Positions 8,988 to 18,413 are shown, counted from the first letter of the stretch. The stretch: DNA of 64,000 nucleotides from Erwinia persicina NBRC 102418 (GCF_001571305.1 NZ_BCTN01000002.1:248001-312000), one strand, 5' to 3'. Numbers and translations are program-made. Notes: a model not told the origin generated them from the letters alone.

Positions 8988-9912
8988 GGAAATCCCCGCC
9001 ATCAGGCCCCCCAGCCGCACTCTGCGCCGCGTTCAGGGCGCGGAACAGGGTCAGTAGCGTAACAATCTCGCCCTCCTCAGCCTGAACGCGAGGGTCAACC
9101 AGCAGACAAAGTGAGCTGGTGCGACGCTGGCCGCTGCTCAGTGGCAGTGGCTGCAACTCACCGCTTTCGAGCCACGGCGCGATCTGTGACGCCGGCAGCC
9201 AGCCATACCCGACCTGATGCAGCACCGCCTCGACAGCGGCCTCAATGCTGGTAAACGTCCAGTTTTCTGCAACAGCCTGCGGGCCATCCTGCTGCCGGTG
9301 GCGGTCAAGAATTTCTACCAGCGGAAAACGGGCAAGCGTGCTGTGGGCCAGCGGAGCAGCCAGCGCCAGCAGCGGGTGCTCGCGCTGGGCAACAGCAACA
9401 AAGTCAATATCCAGCAGGTTTTCTGCCGGACGCTGGCCACAGCTTTCACGCGTCAGGATCAGTATATCCGCCTGCCGCTGCTGCAACTGCTGTGCACTCT
9501 CTCCGCGCAAGACCTCCGTCAGGTGTACCTGGGTTGCCGGGTGGCGTTGCTGAAACTGACGCAGGACTCCAAACAGCACTCCCCGGGGAAAGATACTGTC
9601 AACCACAAGGTCAATTCGCGCCCGGCTTCCCGCCTTTAGCGAGGCGGCGCGATTCTCCAACTGAGCAAAACCGTCGAGCAAGGGCCGCGCCTGAGCCAGC
9701 AGGATTTGACCTTCGGGCGTGAGGACGGCCCGACGCCCCTGCGGCATCAGCAGAGCAATACCCAGCCGCTCCTGCATCAGTCCCAGCTGATAACTGATCG
9801 CCGACTGGCTCCGATTCACCCTTTCGGCGGCGCGCGCAAAGCTGCCGCAGGCGATTACTTCCTGCAACAGCTGCCACTGTTCAAGGCTGGTTTTACTTAA
9901 CATAGACATCAT
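8980..9912 (-). CDS. LysR-family regulator divergent from phenolic acid decarboxylase
   Basis: The 310-residue protein has a LysR winged HTH near residues 15-70 (ACGSFARAAERVNRSQSAIS, then LGIALLMPQGRRAVLTPEGQ) and an effector domain. It is divergently transcribed from padC across 97 bp, the usual arrangement for LysR control of hydroxycinnamate decarboxylases in enterobacteria. The intergenic region repeats ATCGAA (9917-9922 and 9957-9962) in an AT-rich context. Three ATGs lie within 10 bp (9912, 9909, 9903) and the exact start is uncertain. Induction by p-coumarate or ferulate is inference. Confidence 0.9.
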   Translation of the reverse strand: MMSMLSKTSLEQWQLLQEVIACGSFARAAERVNRSQSAISYQLGLMQERLGIALLMPQGRRAVLTPEGQILLAQARPLLDGFAQLENRAASLKAGSRARIDLVVDSIFPRGVLFGVLRQFQQRHPATQVHLTEVLRGESAQQLQQRQADILILTRESCGQRPAENLLDIDFVAVAQREHPLLALAAPLAHSTLARFPLVEILDRHRQQDGPQAVAENWTFTSIEAAVEAVLHQVGYGWLPASQIAPWLESGELQPLPLSSGQRRTSSLCLLVDPRVQAEEGEIVTLLTLFRALNAAQSAAGGPDGGDFLS

Positions 9913-10009
9913 TCATCGAATTTTTAAATTAATATGTCGCAAAATTACCGTTATTAATCGAAAAAATCCAGAGCTACAGTAGGGGCTGACAATATTAAGG
10001 AGAAACATC

Positions 10010-10513
10010 ATGACCCGTTTTAATCAGCATGACCTGAGTCAGTTCGTGGGCAAACATCTGGTTTATACCTATGACAATGGCTGGGATTACGAAATTTATG
10101 TGAAAAATGCCCATACGGTGGACTACCGCATTCACAGCGGCATGGTGGGAAATCGCTGGGTGAAAGATCAGCAGGCCTTTATCGTCCGCATTGCCGCCGG
10201 GGTTTATAAAATCTCATGGCATGAACCGACCGGAACCAGCGTGAGTCTGGTGGTGAATCTGAGCGATAAAATTTTCCATGGCACTATCTTCTTCCCGCGC
10301 TGGGTGATGAATAACCCGCAGCAGACCGTCTGCTTCCAGAACGATCATATTGCGCAGATGGAGGCCTATCGCGATGCAGGGCCAGTCTGGCCGGTTGAAG
10401 TGATTGATGAGTTTGCCACGTTAACGCTGATCCGCGACTGTGGAGAGAATAACGAGGAGGTGATTAACTGTGCAGCCAGTGAGTTACCGGCAGATTTCCC
10501 GGCGGGATTATAG
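10010..10513 (+). CDS. padC: Phenolic acid (hydroxycinnamate) decarboxylase
   Basis: The 167-residue protein matches the lipocalin-like phenolic acid decarboxylase family along its length. It catalyses non-oxidative decarboxylation of p-coumarate, ferulate and caffeate to 4-vinylphenols in the cytoplasm, a detoxification of plant phenolics. Active-site residues appear at the positions known in the Enterobacter enzyme: Tyr19, Tyr21, Trp25, Tyr27, Arg49 and Glu72. AAGGAG precedes the ATG. The divergent LysR gene probably controls it. A hairpin at 10519-10542 ends the transcript. Confidence 0.96.
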   Translation: MTRFNQHDLSQFVGKHLVYTYDNGWDYEIYVKNAHTVDYRIHSGMVGNRWVKDQQAFIVRIAAGVYKISWHEPTGTSVSLVVNLSDKIFHGTIFFPRWVMNNPQQTVCFQNDHIAQMEAYRDAGPVWPVEVIDEFATLTLIRDCGENNEEVINCAASELPADFPAGL

Positions 10514-10518
10514 CAGAA

Positions 10519-10545
10519 GGGACGGCCCCGTCAGGGCCGCCCCTT
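10519..10545 (+). terminator. Terminator-like hairpin after padC
   Basis: GGG-A-CGGCCC (10519-10528) pairs with GGGCCG-CCC (10534-10542) around CGTCA, with one bulged A. The U-run is short (CTTG), so it may be inefficient. Confidence 0.55.
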
Positions 10546-10571
10546 GTCACCGTTATTGACAGTATCGCGGC

Positions 10572-11129
10572 TTATTTAGCGAGGATATTGTTCACGGCGG
10601 CAGCGTGGCCGGTTTTGTCTTTGGCATTCGAGATCACCTGAATCACGGTGAACTTGTTATCTGCCGCAGACAGCAGGGTGGCCTGCTGGACGTTATTGCC
10701 ATCCATCTTATCGGTAGCTTCGATATGATAGACTTCCAGGCCTTTAACGTTTTCTGTCTTTTCGCTGAGGACCTTATAGTCTGGCGAAGCCTGCTTCTGC
10801 TTGTCTTTGATGGATTTCATGCCATTAATGAAATCGGCATCTGTTGCGCCGCGACCGGCCACCGGAATGTCATCTTCACCGATCAACACAACGCGTTTCT
10901 GCGCCTTATTGACGTACATTTTGCCCGGGCCGCCGCCTGGAACAGGCTGTACTTCATAGCCTTGCAGATTGAAAGCAAGATGGTCGCCCAACAGTGAGAC
11001 TTTCTGCGATGCGGCCGCATCTGCAGTGGTCGTTTTCGCTTCTGCCGCCACAGCAATATTTGCAGCACTGCTTAAAGCAACAGCCATACAGAGTGAACCA
11101 GCCAGAGTCATTGATTTAGTAAATTTCAT
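10572..11129 (-). CDS. Periplasmic protein of unknown function
   Basis: The 185-residue protein begins with a clear signal peptide (hydrophobic core in about residues 8-24, probable cleavage after AVA near 26-28). The mature part has a repeated pattern of beta strands (KRVVLIGEDD, EVYHIEATDK, KFTVIQVISNAK) and a YKVLSEKTENVKGLEVYHI block. The overall character is loosely reminiscent of DcrB/PsbP-like periplasmic proteins, but I cannot confirm homology. It is monocistronic and convergent with padC. No cysteine remains after the signal peptide, so it is not a lipoprotein. Function not assigned. Confidence 0.75.
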   Translation of the reverse strand: MKFTKSMTLAGSLCMAVALSSAANIAVAAEAKTTTADAAASQKVSLLGDHLAFNLQGYEVQPVPGGGPGKMYVNKAQKRVVLIGEDDIPVAGRGATDADFINGMKSIKDKQKQASPDYKVLSEKTENVKGLEVYHIEATDKMDGNNVQQATLLSAADNKFTVIQVISNAKDKTGHAAAVNNILAK

Positions 11130-11216
11130 TTAATCGACCTTCCATCTTCAAATTAAGTTTTATTGTATTGATATTACCGACAGTGAAACCATCAGATTAC
11201 TCTCGAAAGAGTCAGG

Positions 11217-11558
11217 CTATTTGCCCAGCATTTCCCGAAGGCATAATCCTGCGCCAATTAAAAATAAAATTAACGGCCAGTAACGTACAGGAACAAAAAA
11301 GAATTTGTGCGTTATCTCTGCCTGATACATCGGACGACTGTCCGTCATCCTGGCGATGAGCAGCAAAACCGATTCTTTTTTAAGGAGATACACAAAAATG
11401 GATGACAGTAGCGCAGACAAAATGAAGGTCACGCCTGTCGTCCAGGAGTGGGCTGAATAATAACCGACCGACCATAAAGCATCAAACAGCCATTGACAGA
11501 TGACGTAGGCAATGGAAATAAACACAGCAATAAAAAAACCGACGCCACTCCAGATCAT
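11217..11558 (-). CDS. Small inner-membrane protein of unknown function
   Basis: The 113-residue frame has three hydrophobic segments (about residues 5-25, 38-60 and 92-108), separated by a basic KKES loop and a short soluble stretch RMTDSRPMYQAEITHK. Composition is typical of a real membrane protein and nothing overlaps it on the other strand. No family recognised. The 87 bp between it and the secreted protein gene on its left hold nothing I recognise. Confidence 0.55.
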   Translation of the reverse strand: MIWSGVGFFIAVFISIAYVICQWLFDALWSVGYYSAHSWTTGVTFILSALLSSIFVYLLKKESVLLLIARMTDSRPMYQAEITHKFFFVPVRYWPLILFLIGAGLCLREMLGK

Positions 11559-11632
11559 AATAAAATTTGCCTTAAATAGCCAACCATCCTCACGGTGAAT
11601 ACTGAGTCTATTATATTCTCTCTAAATTGCCA

Positions 11633-11660
11633 TAAAAAAGGGCAGCCCAGGGCTGCCCTT
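11633..11660 (-). terminator. Intrinsic terminator after fabV
   Basis: GGGCAGCC (11640-11647) and GGCTGCCC (11651-11658) form an 8-bp stem with a CAG loop. Leftward, a run of U residues follows (the A-run before 11640). Strong terminator. Confidence 0.85.
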
Positions 11661-11678
11661 TTATTCTCCGTGACAGAA

Positions 11679-12878
11679 TTACATCTGTACCAGATTTTTG
11701 ATTTTCACATCAGGATTTACATCCGCGGCATAATCCACGCCGTCCAGGCCGAAGCCGAACAGATGCATAAACTCGGCTTTGTAACCGGCAAAATCAGAGA
11801 CATCGTTCAGTGTTTCATCGGTCACGCTCTGCCACAGACGGGCCACTTCATCCTGCACTTCCGGCTGCAGCTCTTTGTAATCTGCACGCAGACGTCCGGT
11901 GTCATCCAGGATCGGCGAAGCGTTATAGAGACTGTCTTTAAACAAGCCGTAGACCTGCTCAATGCAGCCTTCATGGGTGCCTTTCTCTTTCATCACCTTG
12001 AACAGCAGTGACAGGTATAAAGGCATGACAGGGATAGCTGAGCTGGCCTGAGTGACCACTGCTTTCAGCACGGAAACGCGTGCGTCGCCATTGCCGTGAG
12101 CAGCCAGGGTATCGCGAATCGTCAGAACACGCTTGTCCAGATCCTTCTTGGCTTCACCGATAGAACCATTCCAGTAGATATCATGGGTGATTTTTTCGCC
12201 CAGATAGGTGAAGGCCGTGGTTTTAGCACCGTCAGCCAGCACACCAGCTTCCAGCAGGGCGTCAATCCACATCTGCCAGTCTTCACCGCCCATCACCGCC
12301 ACCGTACCGTCGATCTCTTCCTGGCTGGCAGGCTCAAGCGCAACGTCGGTCAGGGTTTCTTTATCGGTGTTCAGACCGCGGGTCACCAGCGGCTTACCGA
12401 TGGGCTTCAGGGTGGAGTTAAAGATTTCACCGGTTTTTGGATGGATGCGGCGGGGCGCAGCCAGGCTGTAGACGACCAGGTCAACCTGACCCAAATCTTC
12501 TTTGATCAGTTCAATGGTTTTCTGCTTCACGGCGTCAGAATAGGCATCACCGTTGATGCTTTTCGCATACAGGCCTTTTTCTGTGGCAAATTCTTCAAAG
12601 GCCGCAGAGTTGTACCAGCCTGCGGTTGCCGGCTTGGTTTCTTCACCCGGGCGCTCAAAGAACACGCCCAGCGTGTCAGCGCCACAGCCGAACGCAGCAG
12701 AGATGCGTGCCGCCAGGCCGTAACCTGTAGAGGCACCAATCACCAGCACTTTCTTCGGGCCGGAGGCGATCGCGCCCTGAGCGGTGACGTACTCGATCTG
12801 TTTTGCTACGTTCGCTTTACAGCCCTCTGGATGGGCAGTAACACAGATGAAGCCACGGATACGTGGTTTAATAATCAT
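11679..12878 (-). CDS. fabV: Enoyl-ACP reductase FabV / trans-2-enoyl-CoA reductase
   Basis: The 399-residue protein matches FabV along its length. It is a long-form short-chain dehydrogenase that reduces trans-2-enoyl-ACP with NADH in the last step of fatty acid elongation and is known for triclosan tolerance. Visible are the N-terminal [10 protein letters not shown] signature, the NADH-binding [16 protein letters not shown] near residue 45 and the catalytic Tyr-x8-Lys arrangement in [13 protein letters not shown]. It is monocistronic with its own terminator. Whether fabI also exists elsewhere cannot be seen. Confidence 0.96.
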   Translation of the reverse strand: MIIKPRIRGFICVTAHPEGCKANVAKQIEYVTAQGAIASGPKKVLVIGASTGYGLAARISAAFGCGADTLGVFFERPGEETKPATAGWYNSAAFEEFATEKGLYAKSINGDAYSDAVKQKTIELIKEDLGQVDLVVYSLAAPRRIHPKTGEIFNSTLKPIGKPLVTRGLNTDKETLTDVALEPASQEEIDGTVAVMGGEDWQMWIDALLEAGVLADGAKTTAFTYLGEKITHDIYWNGSIGEAKKDLDKRVLTIRDTLAAHGNGDARVSVLKAVVTQASSAIPVMPLYLSLLFKVMKEKGTHEGCIEQVYGLFKDSLYNASPILDDTGRLRADYKELQPEVQDEVARLWQSVTDETLNDVSDFAGYKAEFMHLFGFGLDGVDYAADVNPDVKIKNLVQM

Positions 12879-13030
12879 ATTGACCTCAGTATATGAAACG
12901 CTAATGACCCGTCATGCTGTGGGTCGTCATTTTTCATGAAATAAGGGCGCTAGAATACCGTTTCTCTCGGTTCAGGCAAAGCCCGGAAACGCGCTTATCA
13001 CACTGCGTTAGCGTTATCGCCGGCATTTGC

Positions 13031-14365
13031 TCAGAGATTAAGCGCCTTTTCAGCCTGCATCAGATACTCTGCCCTCTCCTTTTCCGGCACCATGCCGCCG
13101 CCCGTGGCCCACACCAGGTGGGTTGCCCCGGCCAACATCCCCATCCCCTGCTCCGCCAGCCGCTGTGGATGGGCGCTGAGACGCCAGGGGCCGCTCATCC
13201 CGGCCAGTGCAGAGGGTTCCAGCGCCAGTGATTCATGCTGCTGCATCAGCCCCAGCAGCGCATACATCTCCTGATCACTGACCGTATAAAAAGCACTGAT
13301 CAATCGCTGCATCGCACGCCCCACAAAACCCGAAGCGCGCCCCACCGCCAGACCATCGGCGGCGGTCAGGTTATCAATACCCAAATCCTGAACGGCTATC
13401 CCGTCATGCAGACCGGTGTGGACCCCCAGCAGCATGCAGGGAGAGTGCGTCGGTTCAGCGAAAATGCAGTGTACGTGGTCACCAAAGGCCAGCTTGAGGC
13501 CGAACGCGACCCCGCCAGGGCCACCGCCCACCCCGCAGGGGAGATAAACATACAGCGGATGATCGGCATCGACCGTAATCTTCCGTGCCGCAAACTGCTG
13601 TTTCAATCGCTCTCCGGCCACTGCGTAGCCCAGAAACAGGTTGCGCGAATTCTCATCATCAATAAAGAAACAGTGTGGGTCGGCGGCCGCCTGGCGACGT
13701 CCTTCTGCCACCGCGACACCGTAATCCTGCTGATACTCCACCACCCTGACGCCACGGTCACGCAGCATCTGTTTCTTCCAGGCTCTGGCGTCGGCAGACA
13801 TATGTACCGTGACATCAAACCCAAGACTGGCGCTGATGATACCGATTGAGAGCCCAAGATTACCGGTGGAGCCGACGGCGATGCGCTGCTGGCTGAAAAG
13901 CTGGCGACACGCCGGGCCGGACAGGCGGAGGTAATCGCCAGCGGTGGTCAGCAACCCGGCATCGAGAGCCAGTTTTTCAGCATGGGCCAGTACCTCATAG
14001 ATCCCCCCGCGGGCTTTAATCGACCCCGAAACGGGCAGATGGCTGTCTTTCTTCAGCCACAGCCTGCCCGCCAGGGTGTGCCCGTAACGTTTATCCAGAA
14101 CAGGTTGCAACTGGGGTAGCGCGCAGAGATCAGACTCAATTATTCCCTGCCATGGCCGGGTTTCCGGAAAGGTTTCCTTCAGCCAGGGAGCAAAACGCAG
14201 GAGCCGCGCACTGGCATCCGCCACTTCCTCACGGGTCAAGCCTACATGAGGGTAGGCCTCTTTTAGCGATGTGGCTCCGGGGTTAAACCAGGTAACCGGT
14301 TGTAATGAGCAAAGCTCATTAAGTAGTGGAAAATCCCGTCTGAGCCTTTCAACATCCATTAACAT
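13031..14365 (-). CDS. dsdA: D-serine ammonia-lyase (dehydratase)
   Basis: The 444-residue PLP enzyme converts D-serine to pyruvate and ammonia. The PLP lysine lies in SGSIKARGG, the phosphate-binding glycine loop is GSTGNLGLS and the C-terminal serine-binding turn is in [12 protein letters not shown], all characteristic of DsdA. Start 14365 is used because AGGAG (14374-14378 in top-strand coordinates) precedes it by 8 nt; an earlier ATG at 14383 lacks a site. The usual neighbours dsdX and dsdC are absent, so it may be expressed constitutively or be controlled elsewhere. Confidence 0.94.
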   Translation of the reverse strand: MLMDVERLRRDFPLLNELCSLQPVTWFNPGATSLKEAYPHVGLTREEVADASARLLRFAPWLKETFPETRPWQGIIESDLCALPQLQPVLDKRYGHTLAGRLWLKKDSHLPVSGSIKARGGIYEVLAHAEKLALDAGLLTTAGDYLRLSGPACRQLFSQQRIAVGSTGNLGLSIGIISASLGFDVTVHMSADARAWKKQMLRDRGVRVVEYQQDYGVAVAEGRRQAAADPHCFFIDDENSRNLFLGYAVAGERLKQQFAARKITVDADHPLYVYLPCGVGGGPGGVAFGLKLAFGDHVHCIFAEPTHSPCMLLGVHTGLHDGIAVQDLGIDNLTAADGLAVGRASGFVGRAMQRLISAFYTVSDQEMYALLGLMQQHESLALEPSALAGMSGPWRLSAHPQRLAEQGMGMLAGATHLVWATGGGMVPEKERAEYLMQAEKALNL

Positions 14366-14383
14366 GGTGACTTCTCCTGTCAT

Positions 14384-14764
14384 GGTTCACTAAGCGTACG
14401 TTTGCAGGCTGCGGGTCGCTCAACGCCCGCCAAAAGCCAAAGTTTGATCTCTTTCAAATTTTTGAAAAATATAAGAAAAATTCTGATATGCATTTTATCT
14501 GCATAATTACCGCCTGCCAACTGTCACCATAGCAGGTCGCTGCGGGGACAGCTGCTAACTATGCAATCAGGCTGTCAAAATCCTTCCACGCACCAGCATT
14601 TCACAATATTTTAAAAACTTTGAAACCTTTTTTTGATGTTAAATTATCCGCGACTTAGTGAGATGTACTGAGTCATCCACGGTATTACAGTATTTATAAC
14701 TAAGCGCCACCCGCCCGCGACGTCATACGCCACACGGACAGGCGCTAAACAAAAAAGGTTTGTT
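14384..14764. promoter_or_regulatory. AT-rich divergent promoter region of dsdA and gdhA
   Basis: No gene is supported in this 380-bp interval. It is AT-rich and holds an inverted repeat TATGCA (14487-14492) and TGCATA (14500-14505). AAAAAAGG just before the gdhA ATG serves as the ribosome site. No promoter hexamers can be called firmly. Confidence 0.4.
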
Positions 14765-16039
14765 ATGGAAAAGCTCTCTTACGTTTCTGAAGGCAGCAAA
14801 ACGGCCTGGTCAACTTACTTACAACAGATCGATCGTGTCGCACCCTATCTGGGTGATCTGTCGCGCTGGGTGGATACCCTGCGTCACCCTAAACGTGCCC
14901 TGATTGTCGATATCCCCCTGCAGATGGACGATGGCAGCATCCGCCACTTTGAAGGTTTCCGCGTACAGCACAACCTGTCGCGTGGGCCAGGCAAAGGCGG
15001 CGTGCGTTATCACCCTAACGTCGATCTTAACGAAGTGATGGCCCTGTCTGCCTGGATGACCATCAAATGTGCGGCCGTTAACCTGCCCTACGGTGGAGCG
15101 AAAGGCGGCATCCGTGTCGATCCGTTCAGCCTGTCAGAAGGTGAGCTTGAACGTCTGACTCGCCGTTATACCAGTGAGATTGGCCTGATTATTGGCCCAC
15201 AGAAAGATATTCCGGCACCGGACGTCGGCACCAATTCTAAAGTGATGGCGTGGATGATGGACACCTATTCCATGAACCAGGGCACCACGATCACCGGCGT
15301 GGTCACCGGTAAACCCATTCACCTGGGCGGATCGCTGGGCCGTGAAAAAGCCACCGGGCGCGGGGTGTTTATTACCGGCCGTGAAGTGGCGCGCCGCAGC
15401 GGCATTGAGATTGAAGGTGCCAAAGTCGCCGTTCAGGGCTTTGGTAACGTCGGCAGTGAAGCCGCCCGCCTGTTTAATGATGCGGGCGCGCGCGTGGTGG
15501 TGATCCAGGATCATACGGCCACCCTGTTTAATCCGGCCGGTATTGACCTGGTCGCACTGAGCGAATGGCAACTGGCCAACAAAAAGATTGCCGGCTTCAG
15601 CGGTGCAGAAGTGATCGACGATGAGGCCTTCTGGGACGTGGAGATGGATATTCTGATCCCGGCGGCGCTGGAAGGTCAGATCACCCGTCAGCGTGCAGAA
15701 AAACTGCACTGCCGGCTGGTGCTGGAAGGGGCGAATGGCCCAACCTTCCCGGAAGCCGACGATGTGCTGGCCTCACGCGGCATCACCGTGGTGCCGGACG
15801 TGGTCTGTAACGCCGGCGGCGTCACCGTCAGTTACTTTGAGTGGGTTCAGGATATGGCCAGCTTCTTCTGGAGCGAGGGTGAAATCAACGAACGCATGGA
15901 TAAGATCATGACGGAAGCGATGGTACATGTGTGGGAAAAATCGCGGGAGAAATCCTGCAGTCTGCGTACCGCGGCCTACATTGTGGCCTGTGAACGCATT
16001 CTGATGGCGCGTAAAGATCGCGGTATTTATCCTGGCTGA
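14765..16039 (+). CDS. gdhA: Glutamate dehydrogenase (small hexameric type, probably NAD-linked)
   Basis: The 424-residue protein is the Glu/Leu/Phe/Val dehydrogenase type. The catalytic lysine lies in [13 protein letters not shown], the substrate-binding glycine region in [11 protein letters not shown], and the nucleotide-binding Rossmann motif in [12 protein letters not shown]. It interconverts glutamate and 2-oxoglutarate plus ammonia in the cytoplasm. Its length and the [20 protein letters not shown] block are closer to the RocG/GudB-like catabolic group than to the 447-residue E. coli NADP enzyme, so a catabolic NAD-dependent role is likely but inferred. It follows a 380-bp promoter region. 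Confidence 0.93.
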   Translation: MEKLSYVSEGSKTAWSTYLQQIDRVAPYLGDLSRWVDTLRHPKRALIVDIPLQMDDGSIRHFEGFRVQHNLSRGPGKGGVRYHPNVDLNEVMALSAWMTIKCAAVNLPYGGAKGGIRVDPFSLSEGELERLTRRYTSEIGLIIGPQKDIPAPDVGTNSKVMAWMMDTYSMNQGTTITGVVTGKPIHLGGSLGREKATGRGVFITGREVARRSGIEIEGAKVAVQGFGNVGSEAARLFNDAGARVVVIQDHTATLFNPAGIDLVALSEWQLANKKIAGFSGAEVIDDEAFWDVEMDILIPAALEGQITRQRAEKLHCRLVLEGANGPTFPEADDVLASRGITVVPDVVCNAGGVTVSYFEWVQDMASFFWSEGEINERMDKIMTEAMVHVWEKSREKSCSLRTAAYIVACERILMARKDRGIYPG

Positions 16040-16043
16040 TGCC

Positions 16044-16074
16044 TCTGCGGGGTGGAACGATCTGCCCCGCTACC
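16044..16074 (+). terminator. Weak terminator-like hairpin after gdhA
   Basis: GCGGGG (16047-16052) pairs with CCCCGC (16065-16070) five bases after the gdhA stop codon. The loop is 12 nt and there is no U-run. Confidence 0.4.
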
Positions 16075-16101
16075 CGTACTTATCTGCTTCCTTTCATCCT
16101 C

Positions 16102-16116
16102 TGATAGAACCTATCA
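16102..16116. repeat. TGATAG/CTATCA inverted repeat
   Basis: TGATAG-AAC-CTATCA is a perfect 6-bp inverted repeat. The same hexamers recur in the opposite order, CTATCA-N7-TGATAG, at 16289-16307. Both are in the gene-free interval after gdhA and could be protein-binding sites; the second overlaps a half Fur-like site (TGATAAT read leftward). Confidence 0.4.
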
Positions 16117-16309
16117 AAACCCTCACCTGCTGCCAGCAACCCTTTCATAACTTTGATCCCCTTCAAAGAATTAATGTTTCATTCACATATTAAATGGAAT
16201 TTAAATTCCCTTTACCTTACTGTCATCAGCATTGTTAGCGTTAAAAGCGCCTTTTTGTGCGCAACAACCAATCAGCAATGATATTAACCTATCATTATCA
16301 TTGATAGAA

Positions 16310-16485
16310 ATAAGTGAGTCTGCTGAGAAAGATCGTGATTCCGCTCAGGTATAACGGAGGAAATTAACGTTGTGGCCGGGGAGGATCGCTGAAGCATACG
16401 CTGGCGGCTTGACGCACGCGGGATACATTGAAGTAGGGTTGGCAGGATGACTGGCAGGCAACAGATGTTGCCTGCCCTTTTTTTC
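16310..16485 (+). ncRNA. Candidate small RNA or leader-peptide transcript with strong terminator
   Basis: A 10-bp perfect stem GGCAGGCAAC/GTTGCCTGCC (16453-16462 and 16467-16476) is followed by CTTTTTTT on the top strand, a textbook intrinsic terminator. No annotated top-strand gene reaches it: gdhA ends 413 bp earlier behind its own hairpin. A separate transcript from the CTATCA/TGATAG region is therefore likely. Within it a GGAGG at 16357-16361 precedes a TTG-started 26-codon frame (16370-16450), so either a small RNA or a small protein is possible. The 5' end is a guess. Confidence 0.45.
16453..16485 (+). terminator. Strong intrinsic terminator (orphan)
   Basis: The stem GGCAGGCAAC-AGAT-GTTGCCTGCC is followed by C and seven T. 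The U-run is on the top strand only, so it does not serve the leftward gene that ends at 16484. Confidence 0.85.
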
Positions 16486-16909
16486 AGGCTTTGGTGATGC
16501 CCGCTTCGGCTTCAGCCTGCTGGTAACGTTGTATGAAGGCTTCGTTCTCCTCCACCAGGCGCAGCGCCGCTTCAATCAGCTCATTCTGCACCAGGGTCGT
16601 GGCACCCTCGCTGGTTTTCCAGTGAATGTACATCACACACAGCGCGGCAACCTGCAGTTTATCCCCTTCGTCATTGCTGCCATCAAAGCCATATTCCGCC
16701 AGCGACCAGTGGTAAACCGGCACGACAAAGGGCATATCACCGCTTTCGTCCAGCTCCGGCAGCGTCGTGAACAGTGCCACCATCTCCGGCGTCGCCTCAT
16801 AGTTCTGACGGCCGATGGCATCCATCTGGCGGCCGTGGGCGCGGGTTTTATTCGCCTGTTTCTGCTTAAGTTTGGCGCGTTTGTTACGTTTATCCTGTTT
16901 TGTGCTCAC
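16484..16909 (-). CDS. Conserved-looking cytoplasmic protein of unknown function
   Basis: The 141-residue protein has a strongly basic N-terminus (about 26 residues rich in Lys, Arg and Gln) followed by an acidic globular part with FVVPVYHWSLAEYGFDGSNDEG and an alpha-helical C-terminus (ENEAFIQRYQQAEAEAG). No signal peptide or membrane segment. The basic tail suggests nucleic-acid or ribosome contact, but this is only composition. I do not recognise the family. It stands alone, upstream of yeaL read leftward by 47 bp. Confidence 0.7.
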   Translation of the reverse strand: MSTKQDKRNKRAKLKQKQANKTRAHGRQMDAIGRQNYEATPEMVALFTTLPELDESGDMPFVVPVYHWSLAEYGFDGSNDEGDKLQVAALCVMYIHWKTSEGATTLVQNELIEAALRLVEENEAFIQRYQQAEAEAGITKA

Positions 16910-16956
16910 ACGTTTCTCTGTCTGTAAGAATGATGGCGGCAGGATAACATATCCGG

Positions 16957-17403
16957 TCAGGATTTCCCGATCATCAGCGACACCAGGCCTGCAGCAATGA
17001 GCGGCCCGACGGGCACCCCACGGAATAAAGAGACCCCTATGATCGTCCCAATCAACAGGCCACCCACGACCGTAGGCTGACTGCTCATCAGTGTCACGCC
17101 GCGTCCGCCAACCCAGGAAACGAAAATACCGACGGCAATAGCCAGCAATGACTTCCAGTTCAGGAAAGAGTGCATCAGGGTGGTTGCGGGCAGCGTTCCG
17201 CTGGCGATGGGAGCCATCACCCCGATGGTCAGGATAATAATGCCGACGGTTACCCCCTGCTTCTCAATCCAGGGAAACGTCTGTTGTAGCGGCGTCATGC
17301 GGATAGCCACCAGCACCAGCAGCGCAATAGTGACCGTCATATTGTGGCTGAAGTAGCTCAGAGCGGCGAGGAATAGCAGTATGGCGAGGGACAGATCGAA
17401 CAT
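16957..17403 (-). CDS. yeaL: UPF0756/DUF441 inner-membrane protein YeaL
   Basis: The 148-residue protein has four to five hydrophobic helices and the family signatures [32 protein letters not shown] and [14 protein letters not shown], matching E. coli YeaL closely. Function of the family is not established. Start 17403 is preferred over 17409 because AGGAAG lies at the right distance only for the second ATG. Confidence 0.93.
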   Translation of the reverse strand: MFDLSLAILLFLAALSYFSHNMTVTIALLVLVAIRMTPLQQTFPWIEKQGVTVGIIILTIGVMAPIASGTLPATTLMHSFLNWKSLLAIAVGIFVSWVGGRGVTLMSSQPTVVGGLLIGTIIGVSLFRGVPVGPLIAAGLVSLMIGKS

Positions 17404-17527
17404 TATCATCTTCCTGATATCAGTGACATAGCATCTTGTGTTAACAGCATAAGCATTTTCCGTAGCGACTCTACTGTTTTTTCCCTCTTTGTCGCAATCC
17501 TATACTGCCGCCCGGCCGGGGCGCGTT

Positions 17528-18166
17528 TTACAGTACCGCCTCCAGCGCAGCCTGCAGACTGACCTGAGGGACGGTAAGTACCGCCAGCGTGCTGTTAACA
17601 CGTTTCTCCGCGCCGCTCATGGAGGCCTGCGCCAGCACGATGCAACCCAGCGCGCACTCCGGGCGCTGCTGAATATAGTCGGCGATCTGTTGATGGTACC
17701 CCTCAATATCTCCCGCGTTAAACCAGGCCCAGGCGCGGGGAACCAGCTCAACATAAAGCCGGTCGCCTGGTATAAAGGCGCTAAACAGGTCGGTGGTAGC
17801 CGCCAGGGTCGACTGGGCGGTACATAACACCAGGATGGTACCGTGATAGCGCGAGGCCACTTTCGCCAGCGTCGCATCCACCCGCAGCACCGGCTTGCTG
17901 AACGCCGCCTCCCAGACCGCCACACCCAGCGTAGTACAGGTGACAATCACCGCATCGGCCTGCTGACACAGCTCTTCAATGGCGCGGCGCGTGGCGGCAA
18001 TAATGTCTGGCGTGACGCCCTGCTCATCCTGCGTCTGCGCAAACAGATCGGCCTCAACGCGGTGCAGCAGCTGCACATCATCGTAATCCAGCGTGTTCAG
18101 TGCCTGTTCGAAGACCTCAATATTACTCCGGGCGGCGTGCAGGCAGGCAATAATGGTCATATCCAT
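17528..18166 (-). CDS. Asp/Glu/hydantoin racemase-like protein
   Basis: The 212-residue protein has the two-cysteine layout of Asp/Glu racemases: Cys in VIVTCTTLG near residue 79 and Cys in ALGCIVLAQASM near residue 175. These cysteines act as the acid-base pair in the family. Substrate unknown; similar proteins occur with amino-acid, hydantoin or purine-derived compounds. It diverges from hpxO across an interval holding a 42-bp palindrome, so a link to purine breakdown is possible. Start may instead be the ATG at 18160, which has better spacing from GAGAG. Confidence 0.8.
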   Translation of the reverse strand: MDMTIIACLHAARSNIEVFEQALNTLDYDDVQLLHRVEADLFAQTQDEQGVTPDIIAATRRAIEELCQQADAVIVTCTTLGVAVWEAAFSKPVLRVDATLAKVASRYHGTILVLCTAQSTLAATTDLFSAFIPGDRLYVELVPRAWAWFNAGDIEGYHQQIADYIQQRPECALGCIVLAQASMSGAEKRVNSTLAVLTVPQVSLQAALEAVL

Positions 18167-18217
18167 CTCTCTGAAGGGGGCAGAAGGTTACTTTGGCAAA
18201 AATCACAGAAATTACCA

Positions 18218-18259
18218 GCGTAACCGTCAACAACTGAACAAAAGTTGCAACGGTTACGC
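18218..18259. promoter_or_regulatory. Nested 42-bp palindrome between racemase-like gene and hpxO
   Basis: GCGTAACCGT (18218-18227) and ACGGTTACGC (18250-18259) are perfect inverted repeats. Inside them CAACT (18231-18235) and AGTTG (18243-18247) are also inverted. The outer half-site centres are 32 bp apart, about three helical turns, which suits binding by a dimer or tetramer. The regulator is not identified. Confidence 0.6.
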
Positions 18260-18413
18260 ACAAAACCGGTGCACTGCATCATTACAGCGCTGCATCCTGC
18301 TGCAACCTTCGTTTCACCCTGCCCGCTGCGCGGTCTGCAACGCCCTTATACCCGTCATCAGAGAGTGGTATGGAAATTGCTTTATTTCCGGGAAAGAGGC
18401 GAAGGAGAATCAG

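Noticed and set aside
14481..14510. ArgR box before gdhA
   Set aside because: The TATGCA/TGCATA repeat differs from the ARG-box consensus TGAAT-N-ATTCA, so only an inverted repeat is reported.
16320..16372. Resemblance to a TPP riboswitch (GCTGAGA followed by GGTATAACGGAGGAAA)
   Set aside because: The essential CTGATCTGG core and correct helices are missing and no thiamine gene follows.
17528..18166. Allantoin racemase HpxA beside hpxO
   Set aside because: The cysteine motifs support only the general Asp/Glu/hydantoin racemase family; no specific allantoin racemase features seen.
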